Of a DNA stretch of 64,000 bases, positions 42,510 to 54,649 are shown piece by piece. Numbering within the stretch: the first letter of the stretch is position 1; every line of letters starts with the position of its first letter. Position numbers and translations under genes: made by a program. This stretch comes from Solen grandis (Eukaryota > Mollusca > Bivalvia > Adapedonta > Solenidae). The DNA lies in assembly GCA_021229015.1 (NCBI GenBank), contig CM037783.1:29706605-29770604 (forward strand), written 5' to 3'. A model generated the notes under the pieces. That model was not told where the DNA came from, did no database searches, and saw nothing but the letters and a program-made list of their open reading frames with translations.

Positions 42510-44127
42510 ACAAGCTGGCCATGATGGCCCTTAATCGTTCACCTGATTACTGACCATGCCTACCCATGATCGAACTTGACCGAGATATCATCAAGACAAA
42601 CATTCTGACCTAGTTTGAGAAAGGTTCGGCTAATAATGTGGCCCCTATGATGTTAACAGGATTATACTAAGATTTGACCTAATTACCTATTTTTGACCAT
42701 GCCCTACCCATGATCGAACTTGACCGAAATATTATTATCAAGACAAACATTCTGAGTAAGTTTGAGAAAGATTTGGCTAAAAATGTGACCGCCTGTGGTG
42801 AAAACAAGATTTTTCTAAGATTTGACCAGTGACCTACTTTTTGACCCTTGCCCACCCATGATTCACCTTAACCGAGATACCATCATGACAAACATTCTGA
42901 TAAAGTTTGAGAATGATTAGGCTAATAATGTGGCCCAAAGAGTGTAAATATGATTATATTGAAATTTGACCTGCTGACTTACTTTTCAACCCCGCCACAC
43001 CTATGAATGAATTTGACCGAGATGTTATCAAGACAAACGTTCTGAACACGTTTGAGAAATATTGAGCCATTGTAAAGATTGTAAACAAGATTTAATTAAG
43101 ATTTGACCTAGTGACATACTTATTGACCCCGCCCTACCCATGATCAATCTCGACCTAGACATTATTAAGACACAGTCTGAGCAAGTTTGAGGAAGACTGG
43201 ATCAAAATTGTGGTTTCTAGAGTGTCAACATTAAAACTGTTGACATCTTATTGTAATTAAAGGGCCATAACTCCAGCCCAAAAGGACCAATATCAGATAA
43301 AATCAAAATTATCTGAGAAATTATAACCATAAACACTGTCGTAAAGTTTGAAGAAGATTGCTTAAGGAATGAAAATGCCAGAGTGTAGACAAGATTAATT
43401 TTGGCATTTTTGATAAATAAAGGGACATAACTCCTGACCTAATCTACCAATATCAACCATAATCCAATTTGACCGAGAAATTATGGACTTAAACATTGTT
43501 ATTAAGTTTCAAGATAATTATTCAAGAAATGAATACGCTAGAGTGTAAACAAAGTGAAATCTGATTTTTTTAATATCAAAAAGCCATAATTCTTGACCTT
43601 ATTAGCCAATATGAGCCATATTCGCACTTGACCAAGAGATTATAGTCTTAAACATTGCCATAAAGTTTGAAAATGATTGTTCAAGAAATGAATACGCTAG
43701 AGTGTAAACAAAATGAAATCTGACATTTTTTTATATTTAAATGCATAAGGTATTACCCCTGTCCTAATAAGCCAATATTAGACATAAACGAACTTGATCG
43801 AGAGATTATGGTCATTAACATTGTCATAAAGTTTACAGATGATTGTTCAAGAAATGAAGACGCTAGAGTGTAAACAAAATGAAACTTGTCATTTTTATAT
43901 TAAAAGGGGGATACTTCCTAACCTTATTGGCCGATATCAAACACTTGATAAAGAAAATATGGTCATAAACATTCTCATAAAGTTTGAAGATGATTACTTA
44001 AGAAATGAAGATGCTAGAGTGTAAAAACTAAAACTATTTACGCACGACTCACGTACGCACAACGGACGACGGATAGACAAGTATCACAAAAGCTCACCAT
44101 GAGCTTTGCTCAGGTGCGCTAACAAAA
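42510..44127 (-). mobile_element. Family A Helentron-like element A4 with two kinds of core repeat
   Basis: Left end CAAGCTGGCCATGATGGCCC (hairpin GGCCATGATGGCC) then TTCACCTGA; right end GAGCTTTGCTCAGGTGCGCT after the AGCTCACCAT half. The core falls into two blocks. Block 42560-43240 repeats ACCCATGATCGAACTTGACCG about every 150 bp. Block 43260-44040 repeats GCTAGAGTGTAAAC at about 43376, 43538, 43697, 43861 and 44011 (about 160 bp). The microrepeat ACGACTCACGTACGCACAACG precedes the right end. Confidence 0.7.
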
Positions 44128-44611
44128 CTTTTGTAAACCACATAATTTTATATTTAGACCGACATAAATCAGATCTGATAGCCTTCTCTTCTTCAGTTAA
44201 ACATCGCTGGTTCGTGCTAAGAGAGGTAACACTTCCGCTACAAACAGTACTAGGATATTTTGATTGCCTCCCTTCGTATTGCGATATCGTAACCAACCAG
44301 TCCTGGTCCTACCCTTATACATGCGTCAAACACAAGGGAGATATAACAGCATAACTTTCAACGTAGGAAGGAAAATAAAATACAACAATAAAGCAGTTTC
44401 TGACAATTGTAAAACCAATACCATTATTTCTATCTGTCACCTGTTTGTATGTCTTTATCATTTACTTCCCGTTGCAAAATACTACATATATGGGAAACCA
44501 TAATTTGTATTTATTTGTAAATCTTACTTGTCACAATAAATCTTTACTAAACCTACCCTAGTCTGGAAATATGTTGAAAATTGAAAAAATAATCCAACAG
44601 CTACTTGTTTT

Positions 44612-44890
44612 AGTGAACAATACTAATCGAAAAAAGTGAGTATTACTCACTGAATTAGGTGATCAGTGTTCCCCTCTTCAAGTGAACAATACTTACCGAT
44701 AAAGGTGAGCATAATGTGAGATTGTTCACTTGTTTTAGTGCACATTACTCACCGACAAAGGTGAGAATTACTTATTTAATAAGGGAAGCAATGTTCACCA
44801 ATTAAAGTGAGTATTGTCACATACTTAAGTGATTCATCGAAAAGGGTAAGCGTTATTCACTGATTGAGGTGAGTAATGTTTACAGAATTA
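44612..44890. repeat. Minisatellite of short hairpin units
   Basis: About eight to ten degenerate units, each a small palindrome of the form TCACC-N6-GGTGA: CACTGAATTAGGTGA (44648), TACCGATAAAGGTGA, CACCGACAAAGGTGAG, CACCAATTAAAGTGAG, CACTGATTGAGGTGAG. The linkers are ATTACT or AGTAATG variants and the spacing is about 23 nt or twice that. No ORF and no known element. Confidence 0.7.
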
Positions 44891-45245
44891 GATTTCTCAT
44901 TTAAATCAGGGAGTAATGCTGAACAACTATGATGAAAATTACTTAGCTTACAAACATGACATAAGCATTCGCCGGTGCAACAAGCTCCGCCCATAATGCT
45001 CTTTGGTCACGTCACGTAGACACCAGTCTCCATATCAAGTTCATGCCATATTTGTTTTTCAAATTTTGAACGAAATACAAGCATTTCAATTGACAAGCAG
45101 TAAACCTATTTATGAAATGGGATGGTCGTTTCACTGAATTCTAAACATGTGTCTTAGTCAGGGTATACCGGTAATAACATTTCTATGAACACAATATACC
45201 TGTTGCGGTATTGACACAGATAATCCAAGCGTGAATCGAAATGTG

Positions 45246-45425
45246 CATGCGTCTCCCTCTCTCTCTCTCTCTCTCTCTAACGTGATTTATTGTGACTTGT
45301 GTGTGTATTATATGTCCATTTCTCTCTTAATCTCCCTCTTTCTCTCTCTCTCTCTCTTCGTGTGTGTATCTACGTCTGCTTTGTCTGTCTACACCCCCTC
45401 TCTCTTTCTCTCTCTCTCTCTAGTA
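45246..45425. repeat. (CT)n-rich microsatellite cluster
   Basis: Three CT/TC runs (45249-45278, 45345-45358, 45400-45421) separated by GTGTGTGTAT-type sequence. A 69-codon Ser/Leu open frame over it is a by-product of the repeat. Confidence 0.9.
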
Positions 45426-45800
45426 GCTCTCTTACTGTGATTTATACGGTATTTTATTCATTTCATAAAGAAGGGTGAATAGAAAGAAAAAAAGACATCG
45501 CTAGTAGGAAGTTAGATAAACGTTTCACATTTGTACCTGTGTAAAGGTATAGAGGCATGTCGTTATTCAATAATATTAAAAAAACAAGTAACTGTTGTTT
45601 GTTACCACTAATATCTCCGAAAACAATAGGTTTGCTAGCTCGGCTAAACTTTTTTAATTCTTAACTTTATTTTTCCTTTTTCACCATATTTTTAGATGAT
45701 GTGAAGAAAGGCAGTGTTTAGTAATCGTAATAACCAGAGTACTGGGTAAAAATGTTTAGGGTCGGTACAAAAAAAAAAAATTGTCGGTCGGGTTATTGGA

Positions 45801-45933
45801 AACCAAAGGTATCCGGTACGTTGACTTGACCAAAAAACCGCCGCATTAAAAAAACAAAAACAACAACAACAAAAAATCTTATATATAATCATTGATTTTT
45901 TTGATAGGCAGCAACGTACCGGGTACCTTTGGT
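45801..45933. repeat. MITE-like element M6
   Basis: ACCAAAGGTATCCGGTACGTTG on the left and CAACGTACCGGGTACCTTTGGT on the right form a 22-bp inverted repeat with few mismatches around a short AT/CAA-rich centre. No other copy seen in the window. Confidence 0.6.
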
Positions 45934-46019
45934 GAAAACAAGTAGTTTTAATGATGTCAACCAATATCTCGAACTCTAGATTGACAACACGGAGAGAAAA
46001 TGAGTATAGCTATAATATT

Positions 46020-47870
46020 GAAGGAGGATATAACTCTACAGTTAAGCAAATTTTAAACCGTTAAATGAAAAATAAAAAAAATAAAAATTGGGATATTTTA
46101 AATAACTTTGGTATAAATGATGCATGTGACTCATTCACTACACTATGTATGCAATTAGTTGAAAGGTGTATTTTAAAAAAAAATAGTTCTAACAGAAATG
46201 TTTCAAGAACTAGGTATAGAAGTAAAATATAATCAAGCATTAAAGTCAGGAAGTATCAATGATTGGGCAAAGTACAAAACGATTCGGAATAAAGTTAACA
46301 ATATGATAAAACATGCAAAGGAAACTTAATATTTTAAAAGTTACTTTAACAGATCTCCAGTATTTTTTTACTTCTATACCTAGTTTTTGAAACATTTTTG
46401 ATTTCATTATCATACAATGGTTTGTCATTAAGTCGAGCTGTTAGAACCATTTTTTAAAATACATGTTTCAACTAATTGCATACATAGTTTAGTGAATAAC
46501 TCATATGCATCATTTATACCAAAGTTATTTAAAATATCCTAAATTATCCCAGATGTTTTATTACTTTCCAAAAAGGGGTTTTTGGAAAGTAATACACCAT
46601 CTGGTTAAGAGTGCTAGTTTTACAATTATCTTATTTTTATCAGTGTTAATCATCAAAATGGAACTATTTCCTCTACTACGAGTACCAGTAAGGTGAAGAC
46701 TATTAACTATTTGAGTTTACCGTCGCCTCGACAGTATTTCAGTCACATAGCGACGTCCAGCTATGAATGGGAATAAGGGTGATAAAACTGAACCTTCTAA
46801 CTACAGACCAATATCATTGCAAAGCTGCTGTGGCAAAATTTTCGAAAGATTAGTTTTTAAACAAATGTACATGTTTTTCTTGATAATGGCCTAACACATA
46901 TAAATACCAGTCAGGATACCCCCCCCCCCCCAAAAAAAAAAGTTCATTCTTCAACATTACAAATTGATATAATTGATATATACCATCATGTTTGTCAAAC
47001 TGGAGACAAACCTTTTTTTTTTGCATGATGTTTTATGACATATCAAAGGCTTTTGATTATGAAGGCCTAGTTTTTAAATGAAAAGAAAATGGAATAAGTG
47101 GTAAACTTCTAATTTGGGTGATGTATTATCTTTCAAAAAAGATCTAAAGGAGTAGTTATATACAGTCATTTTTGTCACACTTGAAAATTATAAATTCTGG
47201 GGTGCCACAGGCTTTGTCCTAGGACCATTGTTATTTGTTATCTATGTAAATCTTTACTAGTGTAACACGACCCTTTGCTGATGATAGTTCTTTATATTAT
47301 TCAGCACCTTCATTACAAGACATTGAAAGAGTTCTTAACCATGATTTAGATATTATTTCAAATTGGTCTAAACAGTGGCTGCTAAACTTTATCCCAAATA
47401 AAAAAGAGGCAATGTTATTCTCTCTTAAAGAAACAAAATATAAGTTAAAACGTATCGGTTAATTTTGTCCACTCACATAAACATTTAGGTGTAGCAGACT
47501 GGAACCAGCATGTAGAATATATTTTACATACTGCATCAAAAGCTTTAAATATCATGAAAATGCAAAAATTTACTGTAAACAGAAACGCAATTAAATTTAC
47601 ATATCCTACATAAGACCAATTTTAGAATATTCTTCAATAGTTTTGGATGTTTGTTCTAAAGAATTAGCACGTTAAACCCAACAAACAAACAAAAAACTCG
47701 CAATTTACAAAATGAGGCAGCTAGAATTGTAACAGGTCTAACAAGACCAGTGTCATTACAAAATCTTTATAAAGAATGTTCAAAATAAGAAAACAAGAGA
47801 ATTCAAAAATTATTCCTCATGTTCAAGGTTAATAATGATAATGTACCAAACTATATTTCAGACTTATTTC
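46020..47870 (+). pseudogene. Rearranged degenerate LINE (linker, inverted segment, reverse transcriptase)
   Basis: Plus strand 46020-46345 reads like a LINE endonuclease-RT linker: NQALKSGSINDWAKYKTIRN then NKVNNMIKHAKET. At 46365-46545 the sequence is an inverted copy of 46095-46225. From 46765 RT is read: KTEPSNYRPISLQSCCGKIF, then GVPQGFVLGPLLFVIYVN, then PFADDSSLYY (catalytic FADD). The C-terminal part includes LNIMKMQKF, IVTGLTRPVSLQNLYKEC and NDNVPNYISDLFL. Frame changes and stops throughout. A SINE-3 scrap lies at 46707-46766. Confidence 0.8.
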
Positions 47871-49092
47871 TATAATCCCTTGTTTGAGATAGAGCTAATA
47901 ATACAGAAAGAAAAGATGCAGATGATACAAGTTCATAGTGTAGGACTGAAACAATGTTTAACTGGTAGGTCTTGTATTCCATCATCCATTTTGCTTTTGC
48001 ATGGACTTAATGCTAATTATATTTTCCCTCTTATTTGGTTACGCAACCGTTTACTATCATGCATTAAAAACAACAGGATTTTTTTAAGATAATACTATCC
48101 TCAAGAATTTTTTCTTACTTTATTCAATCGATTTTAAATGTTGTTGTTTTTTTATTCTTTATTCAATATCTATTTCTTCGTAAGCATATGACTTAACAAA
48201 TAATCATTGCAATTTGATCCACAAAATTGAAATTGTAAAAAAGAATAGAAAATACTTTGAAATCCATGACTTTCAACCTTTAAATTGATTGAGTTTTACA
48301 TTTGCAAAAATAGATGGAAACAAAGGCAGAGGTGTAAGCAAAATCATGAAAATAATTTCTTATTTCTATGTAATTAACGTTATAAACGTTCATATATAAT
48401 GTTCATACCCTAATTTATAGAAATTAATAATTTTCCAGATATAAGCAGTTAAATGCAATTGGGGTGACAAAATTTCGTTTTTTTACCAATATTCGACTAA
48501 ATATTATCTTTACAATAAACTTCAATTACAAAAAAAAAAGAAAAGAATAACAATTACTAGATTTTGTTTGTTCAAACAAACGATAGGGCTTTTTGCTCTC
48601 CAAACCATATCAAACTTTACCATATTCATTATTTATCTTGAAATACACTATATGTAAAAAAAAAATGAAAAGAAAAATCCATGCAGAATTGACAGATGAT
48701 CTGATAGCAGATAAAAACTTTGACGTCAAATGGCGTCATATGAAAATGGAAATCAATGCAATCAAACTAAGGAGCTTGCTTCCTGTTACAATTTCATGAT
48801 GCTGGCTCTTTTGGAACCCTCATTAAAATGAACCTCAATGATTCTCAAAATGGATGTACCACAAGACAGTAACCTATCACTAGTCCTCTTTACATGGAAA
48901 AATGTCTCTTTTCCTACCAAACAGTTGTTTTTTCCTAGATATTCTTTGCTGAAGTTAAGGTGAGCATAGGGTATTTAAACAAATCACAACAACACATTAT
49001 AACTACAATGTAACAGAAAAAAAGTTGGAACTATGTGTAGGACCAAATAAAGTGGCACTGGGAAAAATGAGTTTCTTAGCAATTCTTGTTTT

Positions 49093-49129
<37 letters not shown>

Positions 49130-49140
49130 TTTCTTTTCTG
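47871..49140. other. No gene recognised
   Basis: AT-rich sequence with short open frames (47835-48092, 48593-48799) lacking domains. It ends in a (GT)n run at 49096-49125 and a pyrimidine stretch. Confidence 0.5.
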
Positions 49141-49199
49141 ATATTAAGTCCTATTTCAAAACATATGTGATCAAGAACATTCCTATTTCATCATAATCT

Positions 49200-49730
49200 G
49201 CTCAGCGGTTTAGGAGATGATGTTTAAAGAGTATTCTGTTTTTAGCTCCGGCGGCAGTCTGGTTGGCGGATCGAATGATTTTGGCTATTTTTGTGCAGTA
49301 TCACCCAATGATCATTTCTATTGAGTTTCATCAAAATTTGGTCTGCAGCTTAGGAGATGTCGTTTAAAGATTTTTCTATTTTCAGCTCTGGCGTCCATCT
49401 TGGTTGGTGGACCAGAATGATTTTAGCTATTTTTGTGCAGTTTTACCCAATGATCATTCCTATTGAGTTTTCTCAAAATCTGCTAGGTGCTTTAGGAGGA
49501 GATGCCGTTTAAATATTTTTCTATTTTAAGCTCTGGCAGCCATCTAGGTTGACGGACCGGAATGATTTTAGCTACTTTGATCAGTACTACCTAAGGCCTG
49601 ATCTTGTAAAATTTTTATGAAAATCTGCTTAGCGATTTAGGAGGAGATATCGTTTAAAGCAACTGTTGACACAAGGCGAGCAGCTGAGAAAGGCTGATAA
49701 AAATACCTGGTGCTCAGGTGAGCTTAAAAA
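49200..49730 (-). mobile_element. Family A Helentron-like element A5, truncated
   Basis: Core units repeat ATGATTTTAGCTATTTTTGTGCAG and TTTAGGAGGAGATGCCGTTTAAA about every 130-140 bp. The right end is GGTGCTCAGGTGAGCTTAAAA. No hairpin end is found on the left, so the presumed 3' terminus is missing. Confidence 0.55.
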
Positions 49731-49734
49731 AAGA

Positions 49735-49880
49735 ATGGTGATCAATGGAAGTAGGAGTTACGGCCCTTGATGGAGATGTAGCCCTTGTTATAACGAACAA
49801 GTACAAGTATGTGAAGTTTGATGACAGAAGCTTTAATAGTTTAGAAGTTATGGCCATGGTTAATGTTTTTTCACTATACA
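49735..49880 (+). repeat. Dispersed repeat R1, copy 1
   Basis: GGCCCTTGATGGAGATGTA, GTGAAGTTTGATGACAGAAG, CTTTAATAGTTTAGAAGTTA. A second copy in the same orientation is at 54650-54790. The two copies flank element A6 plus the L1-like LINE as direct repeats. Confidence 0.6.
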
Positions 49881-49884
49881 CATT

Positions 49885-50637
49885 TAAACGAGACGACCAA
49901 GATGGCCCTGTGTCGCTCTCCTGAGTAAGATGGCTGTGTTAAGCATGATAACAAAAATGTGGCATCTAAAGTGTTTTTAAAACATTTGACTAAGTGACCT
50001 ACATTTTGATCCTACCTGAATTTGCACTTAACTGGGATTTTATGCAGTCACCATTCTTATCATGAAGACTGGGACAAAAATGTAGGCCTCTAGAGTGTTC
50101 CCAAGGTTTTTCTAAAATTTGCCCTGGTGACCTACTTTTTGACCCCAAGTGGCCCAGTTTTGAACTCATCTCAGATTTCATGTAGACATACATCCTGACC
50201 AATTTTCATGAAGATTGGGTCAAAACTGTGGCCTCTAGTATGTTCCCAAGTTTTTTCTAAGATTTTCTAAAATTTGACCTAGTGACCTAGTTTTTGACCC
50301 AACATGACCCAATTTCAAAACTCATCTGACATAGCATAAAGAAAAACATCCGGACCAAGTTTCATGAAGATTGGGCCAAAAATGTGGCCTCAAGCATGTT
50401 CACAAGTTTTTTTTTAATATTTGAACTTGTGACCTAGTTTTTGGCCCCATGTGACCCATTTTCGAACTCATCCGAGATGTCATGTAGGCAAATATCCTGG
50501 CCAAGTTTCATGAAGATTGGGCCAAAACTGTGGCCTCTATAGTTTTCACAAGCAATTGTTGATGACGGACGAGGGACAAAAGGCGGTCATAAAAGCTCAC
50601 CCAAAGCACAAGTGCTCACTGCTCAGGTGAGCTAAAA
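49885..50637 (-). mobile_element. Family A Helentron-like element A6
   Basis: Left end ACGAGACGACCAAGATGGCC then TCGCTCTCCTGAG; right end AAAGCTCACCCAAAGCACAA and TGCTCAGGTGAGCTAAAAA. The core phrase GTGACCTA-TTTTTGACCC recurs at about 49996, 50128, 50284 and 50431 (132-156 bp), with TTTCATGAAGATTGGG in each unit. A GACGGACGAGGGACAAAAGG stretch precedes the right end, as in A1. Confidence 0.7.
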
Positions 50638-50639
50638 AG

Positions 50640-53600
50640 GAAGATACATTCTCAGTCCACGACTTATGCTACTTCCACATCTTATCATCCATCCAGTGAG
50701 GAGGATTGTTGGTCAATTGTCCTGAATTTTTGCGAGGCTGTTTTACATATGAATAATCCAGCTGACACTATCCATATTGACAGAGCCCATCGTATTGGTA
50801 GGTTTGTCAAGGGTAAAACCCGTCCTGTTGTAGCTAAGTTGAACACTAACTCCAAGATATTAATTAAAAGTGTTGCAAAAAGTGCCAACTTGAAAAACTC
50901 TCCGTATAATGTTGCAGATCAATTCCCTCAGGAAGTAAGAGCTAATTCCTATTATGCTCGATGCCCGCCGACAGGGAAAGCGCGCTGTTCTTGTCAGAGA
51001 TAAGTTGTATGTAAACAATGTTTTGTATAAAGGTGACCAGACGGCTAGCCAGACGTGGTAGGATGCACGAGAAAAGCATGAACTTTGTATTTTGTCCTGG
51101 AATGTGGCGGGTTTGAAGTCCTTTTTACAGGACAATGATTTTCATTCCTTTGTTGACGGTTTTCATTTTGTTTTTTGTTCAGAAACTTGGCAGAAATTTA
51201 ATGATGACTTTTGTATTGATAAAATATTAGTTCCAAGAAGTGAGAGTATTTCTGGTAAAACTAAACGTGGTCATGGAGGTATATGTCTTTTCTATAACCC
51301 TACAGTGAAAAATATTTTTGTTTTTGAAAAAATTGACCAAAACGGGTTCATATGGATTAAAGTTTTTAAGCAATATCTAAAAACGGACAAAGATGTTTAC
51401 TTTTGTTTCTGCTATATTCCACCCACTAACAGCCCTCACTATTTGTCCCATGATATCGGTTATTTTGAGCAACTCGAGACTGATATTAATTTTTACAGTA
51501 ATTTCGGTCTTGTTTCCATCGTTGGAGATCTTAATGCTCGTTGTGGTAAAAAAGTGACCTTAATGACAATATTAATATTTCAGAAACATATATCGATGTT
51601 TTGACTCGACCGAGGTGACGAGTTGAGCATGCCTTGTCGGTTTACAATCTAGTGATGTTAAAATTGTTAATGGGCGAATCGGGGACGATAGCAGTGTGGG
51701 AAGTTTTACTTATATGTCTGCTAGTGGTGACAGTCTTATTGATTATGTGCTTTGTTCAAACGAGTTGTTTCCCTTTATTAATGATTTTGTTGTCCATGAT
51801 TTACATGTATGCTCACCCCATGCACCGTTAGAAGTACGTTTCTTGTTACAAAATAATGCTGATAATGAAAAAGTTAACACTGATATCAATAATTATTTAC
51901 ATGTTGATAAAATATTATACAATAAAGATAAAATAACATGTTTTCAAGATAATCTTAGTAAGGAATTTGAGTTTTTTTACATCTACTATTGATAAAATTT
52001 ATGATAACTCTCTGCAGTTTGATGCTGGTATTGATGCATTCTCATAATAAAATGTATGAAATTGCTTGTTATACGTATGGACAAAGCGCTATTAAGTCTT
52101 CTACAGTTCATAAAAATAGAAAATTCAGAAATGAATGGTTTGATGCGGATTGTGAATCTAGAAGGCGTGAATTTCGAGCATCTTGTAGAGCGTATCGTAA
52201 CAATAGGTTTTTTTTAAACGTAAAAGGCGTAATATAAAACGTTAACTAATGCTAAATTAGGATTTGATATTAAACAAAAAAGAGAGTTACATAATTTGGC
52301 AACATCAAACCCACAACAGTTTTGGAATAAAATAAAAAAAAGATGAAAAGTGCATGACTTAAGGATAGCAAAATAGGAAAAGAAGAATGTTTTAATCATT
52401 TTAAAGAATGATTTTCTAATGATAACACATATACAAATAATGATATTGAAGATGAGCTAGATAATTGTTGTACTGAGAGATCAGGTGATATTTTAGAAAA
52501 TGTTATGGAAAAAATTTTTTTAAAAAGAGGTAAAAGTTGTGGTTTTGATAATTTGATAGCAGAATTATTTTTAGATAGTGTTGACCTTATATCCCCTATT
52601 CTCTGTAAGTTGTTTAATCATATATTTACTAATTCTGAATATCCTGAATCTTGGACAAAGGGCATAATTATACCAGTACCTAAAAAGAGTAATCCTACTG
52701 ATGTCAATAATTATAGAGGAATAGTGCTTACAAGCATTTTATAATACATTGGCGCTTTATTGTATTTGTATATAAATGAAGTATTATAAGACCTATCATT
52801 TCTAAGATATTCTCCTGTATATTAAATAAGAGGTTAACTAAATGGGCAGATGAAAACAGTATTTTAAATGATTGTCAGTACGGCTTTAGAAAGAATCGCA
52901 GTACAGTTGATTGTATATTCTTGTTGAATAGTATTATAGACAAGGTTGTTAACTATGAAAAAAACAACATATATACTGCTGTTTCATTGATTTTAAGAAA
53001 GCTTTTGATATGGTCTATAGAAATGCTATATGGGTTAAATTAATACGTAGCAATTGTTCTACTAAAGTTATCAAAATGTTGCAGTCATTCTACGGTTGAA
53101 TATTCTGATTTTTTGACAGTTTTACTGGAGTAAAACAGGGCGAAACATTATCTCCTCTGTTGTTTTTATTTTTTATTAATGACTTGCCTTTATATTTAGC
53201 TTCATGTAATGTACTTGATTCAGTAAATATTGACGGTATAGATATATTTAAATTACTTTTTGCAGATGATGCTGTATTATTTTCAAAATCGCGCGAAGGC
53301 TTACAGCATCTCATTAACAACTTATCTGAATACTGTAACCTTTGGGGCATCCGTGTTAATATTGATAAAACTGTGGTAATGTAATTTAAGAAAGGTATTA
53401 AAGCTGAAAAGTTTGATATTTATTATGAAAATTGTAGACTTGTGTTAATCAATTGACTTATTTAGGTGTAACACTATCGTCAAATTGTTGTTTTTATAAA
53501 TCATAAAAACGGTTATCAGAACTTGCTCATAAAGCCGTTTTTTCCTTATATTCGCTGTTTGAAAATATTTCTCTGACAGTTAATGAAAAAATAAAATTGT

Positions 53601-54632
53601 TTGATGCAATGGTAGCACCTATTTTATGTTATGGTTCAGAAATTTGGGGATTTCATAAAGCACCTGATATCGAGCGAACTCATTTGAATTTATGAAAAAT
53701 TTATTATCTGTGAGACAACAAACTGCTAACGCTGCTGTGTATGATGAATTGGGTAGATTTCCCATGACAGTTTATAGGAATATTAGACTTATAAAATATC
53801 TACTTAAATTGTCACAGTCACCTCAATCTCTTGCTTTTAAATTAGTTTCGTTAACTGATGAGAATGGAAATTTTGTCTTAAAATGGACTAAAGATATTAA
53901 AAGTCTTATAGATGACCTAGGTTTTTCATTTATATTCGATGACTTAAAAAGTCTAAATGGACAGCTTAAAAATATTGTTATACGTATATATGACCAGAAT
54001 GTTCAGAGTTGGGATATATTCTATTGAGACTTACAGCAAATTGGATAGTTACAAATTGTATAAAAAATGCTTTGAATCTGAGCCTTATTTAATGCAAATT
54101 GATAATAATTCTCATATGATAGCATTAACTCGGATATGAGTTTCTTCTCATAGATTAGCTATAGAAGAAGGGCGTATAAGAAATATTGAAAGAGAAAATA
54201 GAATTTGTCCTTTTTGTAATATAAAGGTTGTTGAAAATGAGTATCATTTTGTTTTAGTTTGTCCATTTTATAGGGAATTACACAATCAGATTTTACTACG
54301 TTGCTTTTGTTCTTGGCCAACATTACATAAATGTGTTACATTAATGCAGAATAAACAGTCAGGTATCAATTAGCTAAATTTGTATATCTTGCATATTGTA
54401 AAAGAGAATCAGCAAAAAATACAAATGTCCACTAGATTAATGGTATTATATAAGATCATGTGATATGTTTCCACATTTCAAATGATAAATTTACATGTTT
54501 TTCTCATGTTTGATATGTACAGTATGAATGCATGCCATGATTGTACTATGTATTATATTTGTATGGCGATAAACATATGTGTTTATGCTAATAAAATCAT
54601 TGAATTGAATTGAATTGAATTGAATTGAATTC
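50640..54632 (+). pseudogene. L1/Tx1-like LINE, near full length but disrupted, with (TTGAA)n tail
   Basis: Order: ORF1 C-terminal domain (50665-51003: IDRAHRIGRFVKGKTRPVVA, then DQFPQEVR), as in L1-type ORF1 proteins. APE endonuclease (51080-51850: SWNVAGLKSFL, SETWQKF, VGDLNARCG, SLIDYVLCS). Reverse transcriptase (52505-53384: GKSCGFDNLIAELF, IIIPVPKKSNPTDVNNYRGI, DCQYGFRKNRSTVD, GVKQGETLSPLLF, LFADDAVLFSKS). C-terminal region with a CCHC-like cluster (CPFCNIKVVENEYHFVLVC, about 54205-54265). Several frameshifts and stops (for example after 51600, 52744 and 53384) inactivate it. The 3' end is a TTGAA pentamer tail at about 54600-54631. The 5' end, including the ORF1 start, is missing. Confidence 0.88.
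54600..54631. repeat. (TTGAA)n 3' tail of the L1-like LINE
   Basis: Five to six tandem TTGAA units directly follow AATAAAATCA. A short-period 3' tail in place of poly(A) is typical of several invertebrate LINE lineages. Confidence 0.85.
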
Positions 54633-54649
54633 GTCAAAATGGACAGAAG

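Noticed and set aside
43839..44503. Small open frames at the end of element A4 and just beyond
   Set aside because: They run over core repeats or unrelated AT-rich flank; no domain, no splice context.
45231..45440. Ser/Leu-rich 69-codon protein
   Set aside because: Produced by (CT)n microsatellites. The frame at 55416-55598 over (TA)n(GA)n is rejected for the same reason.
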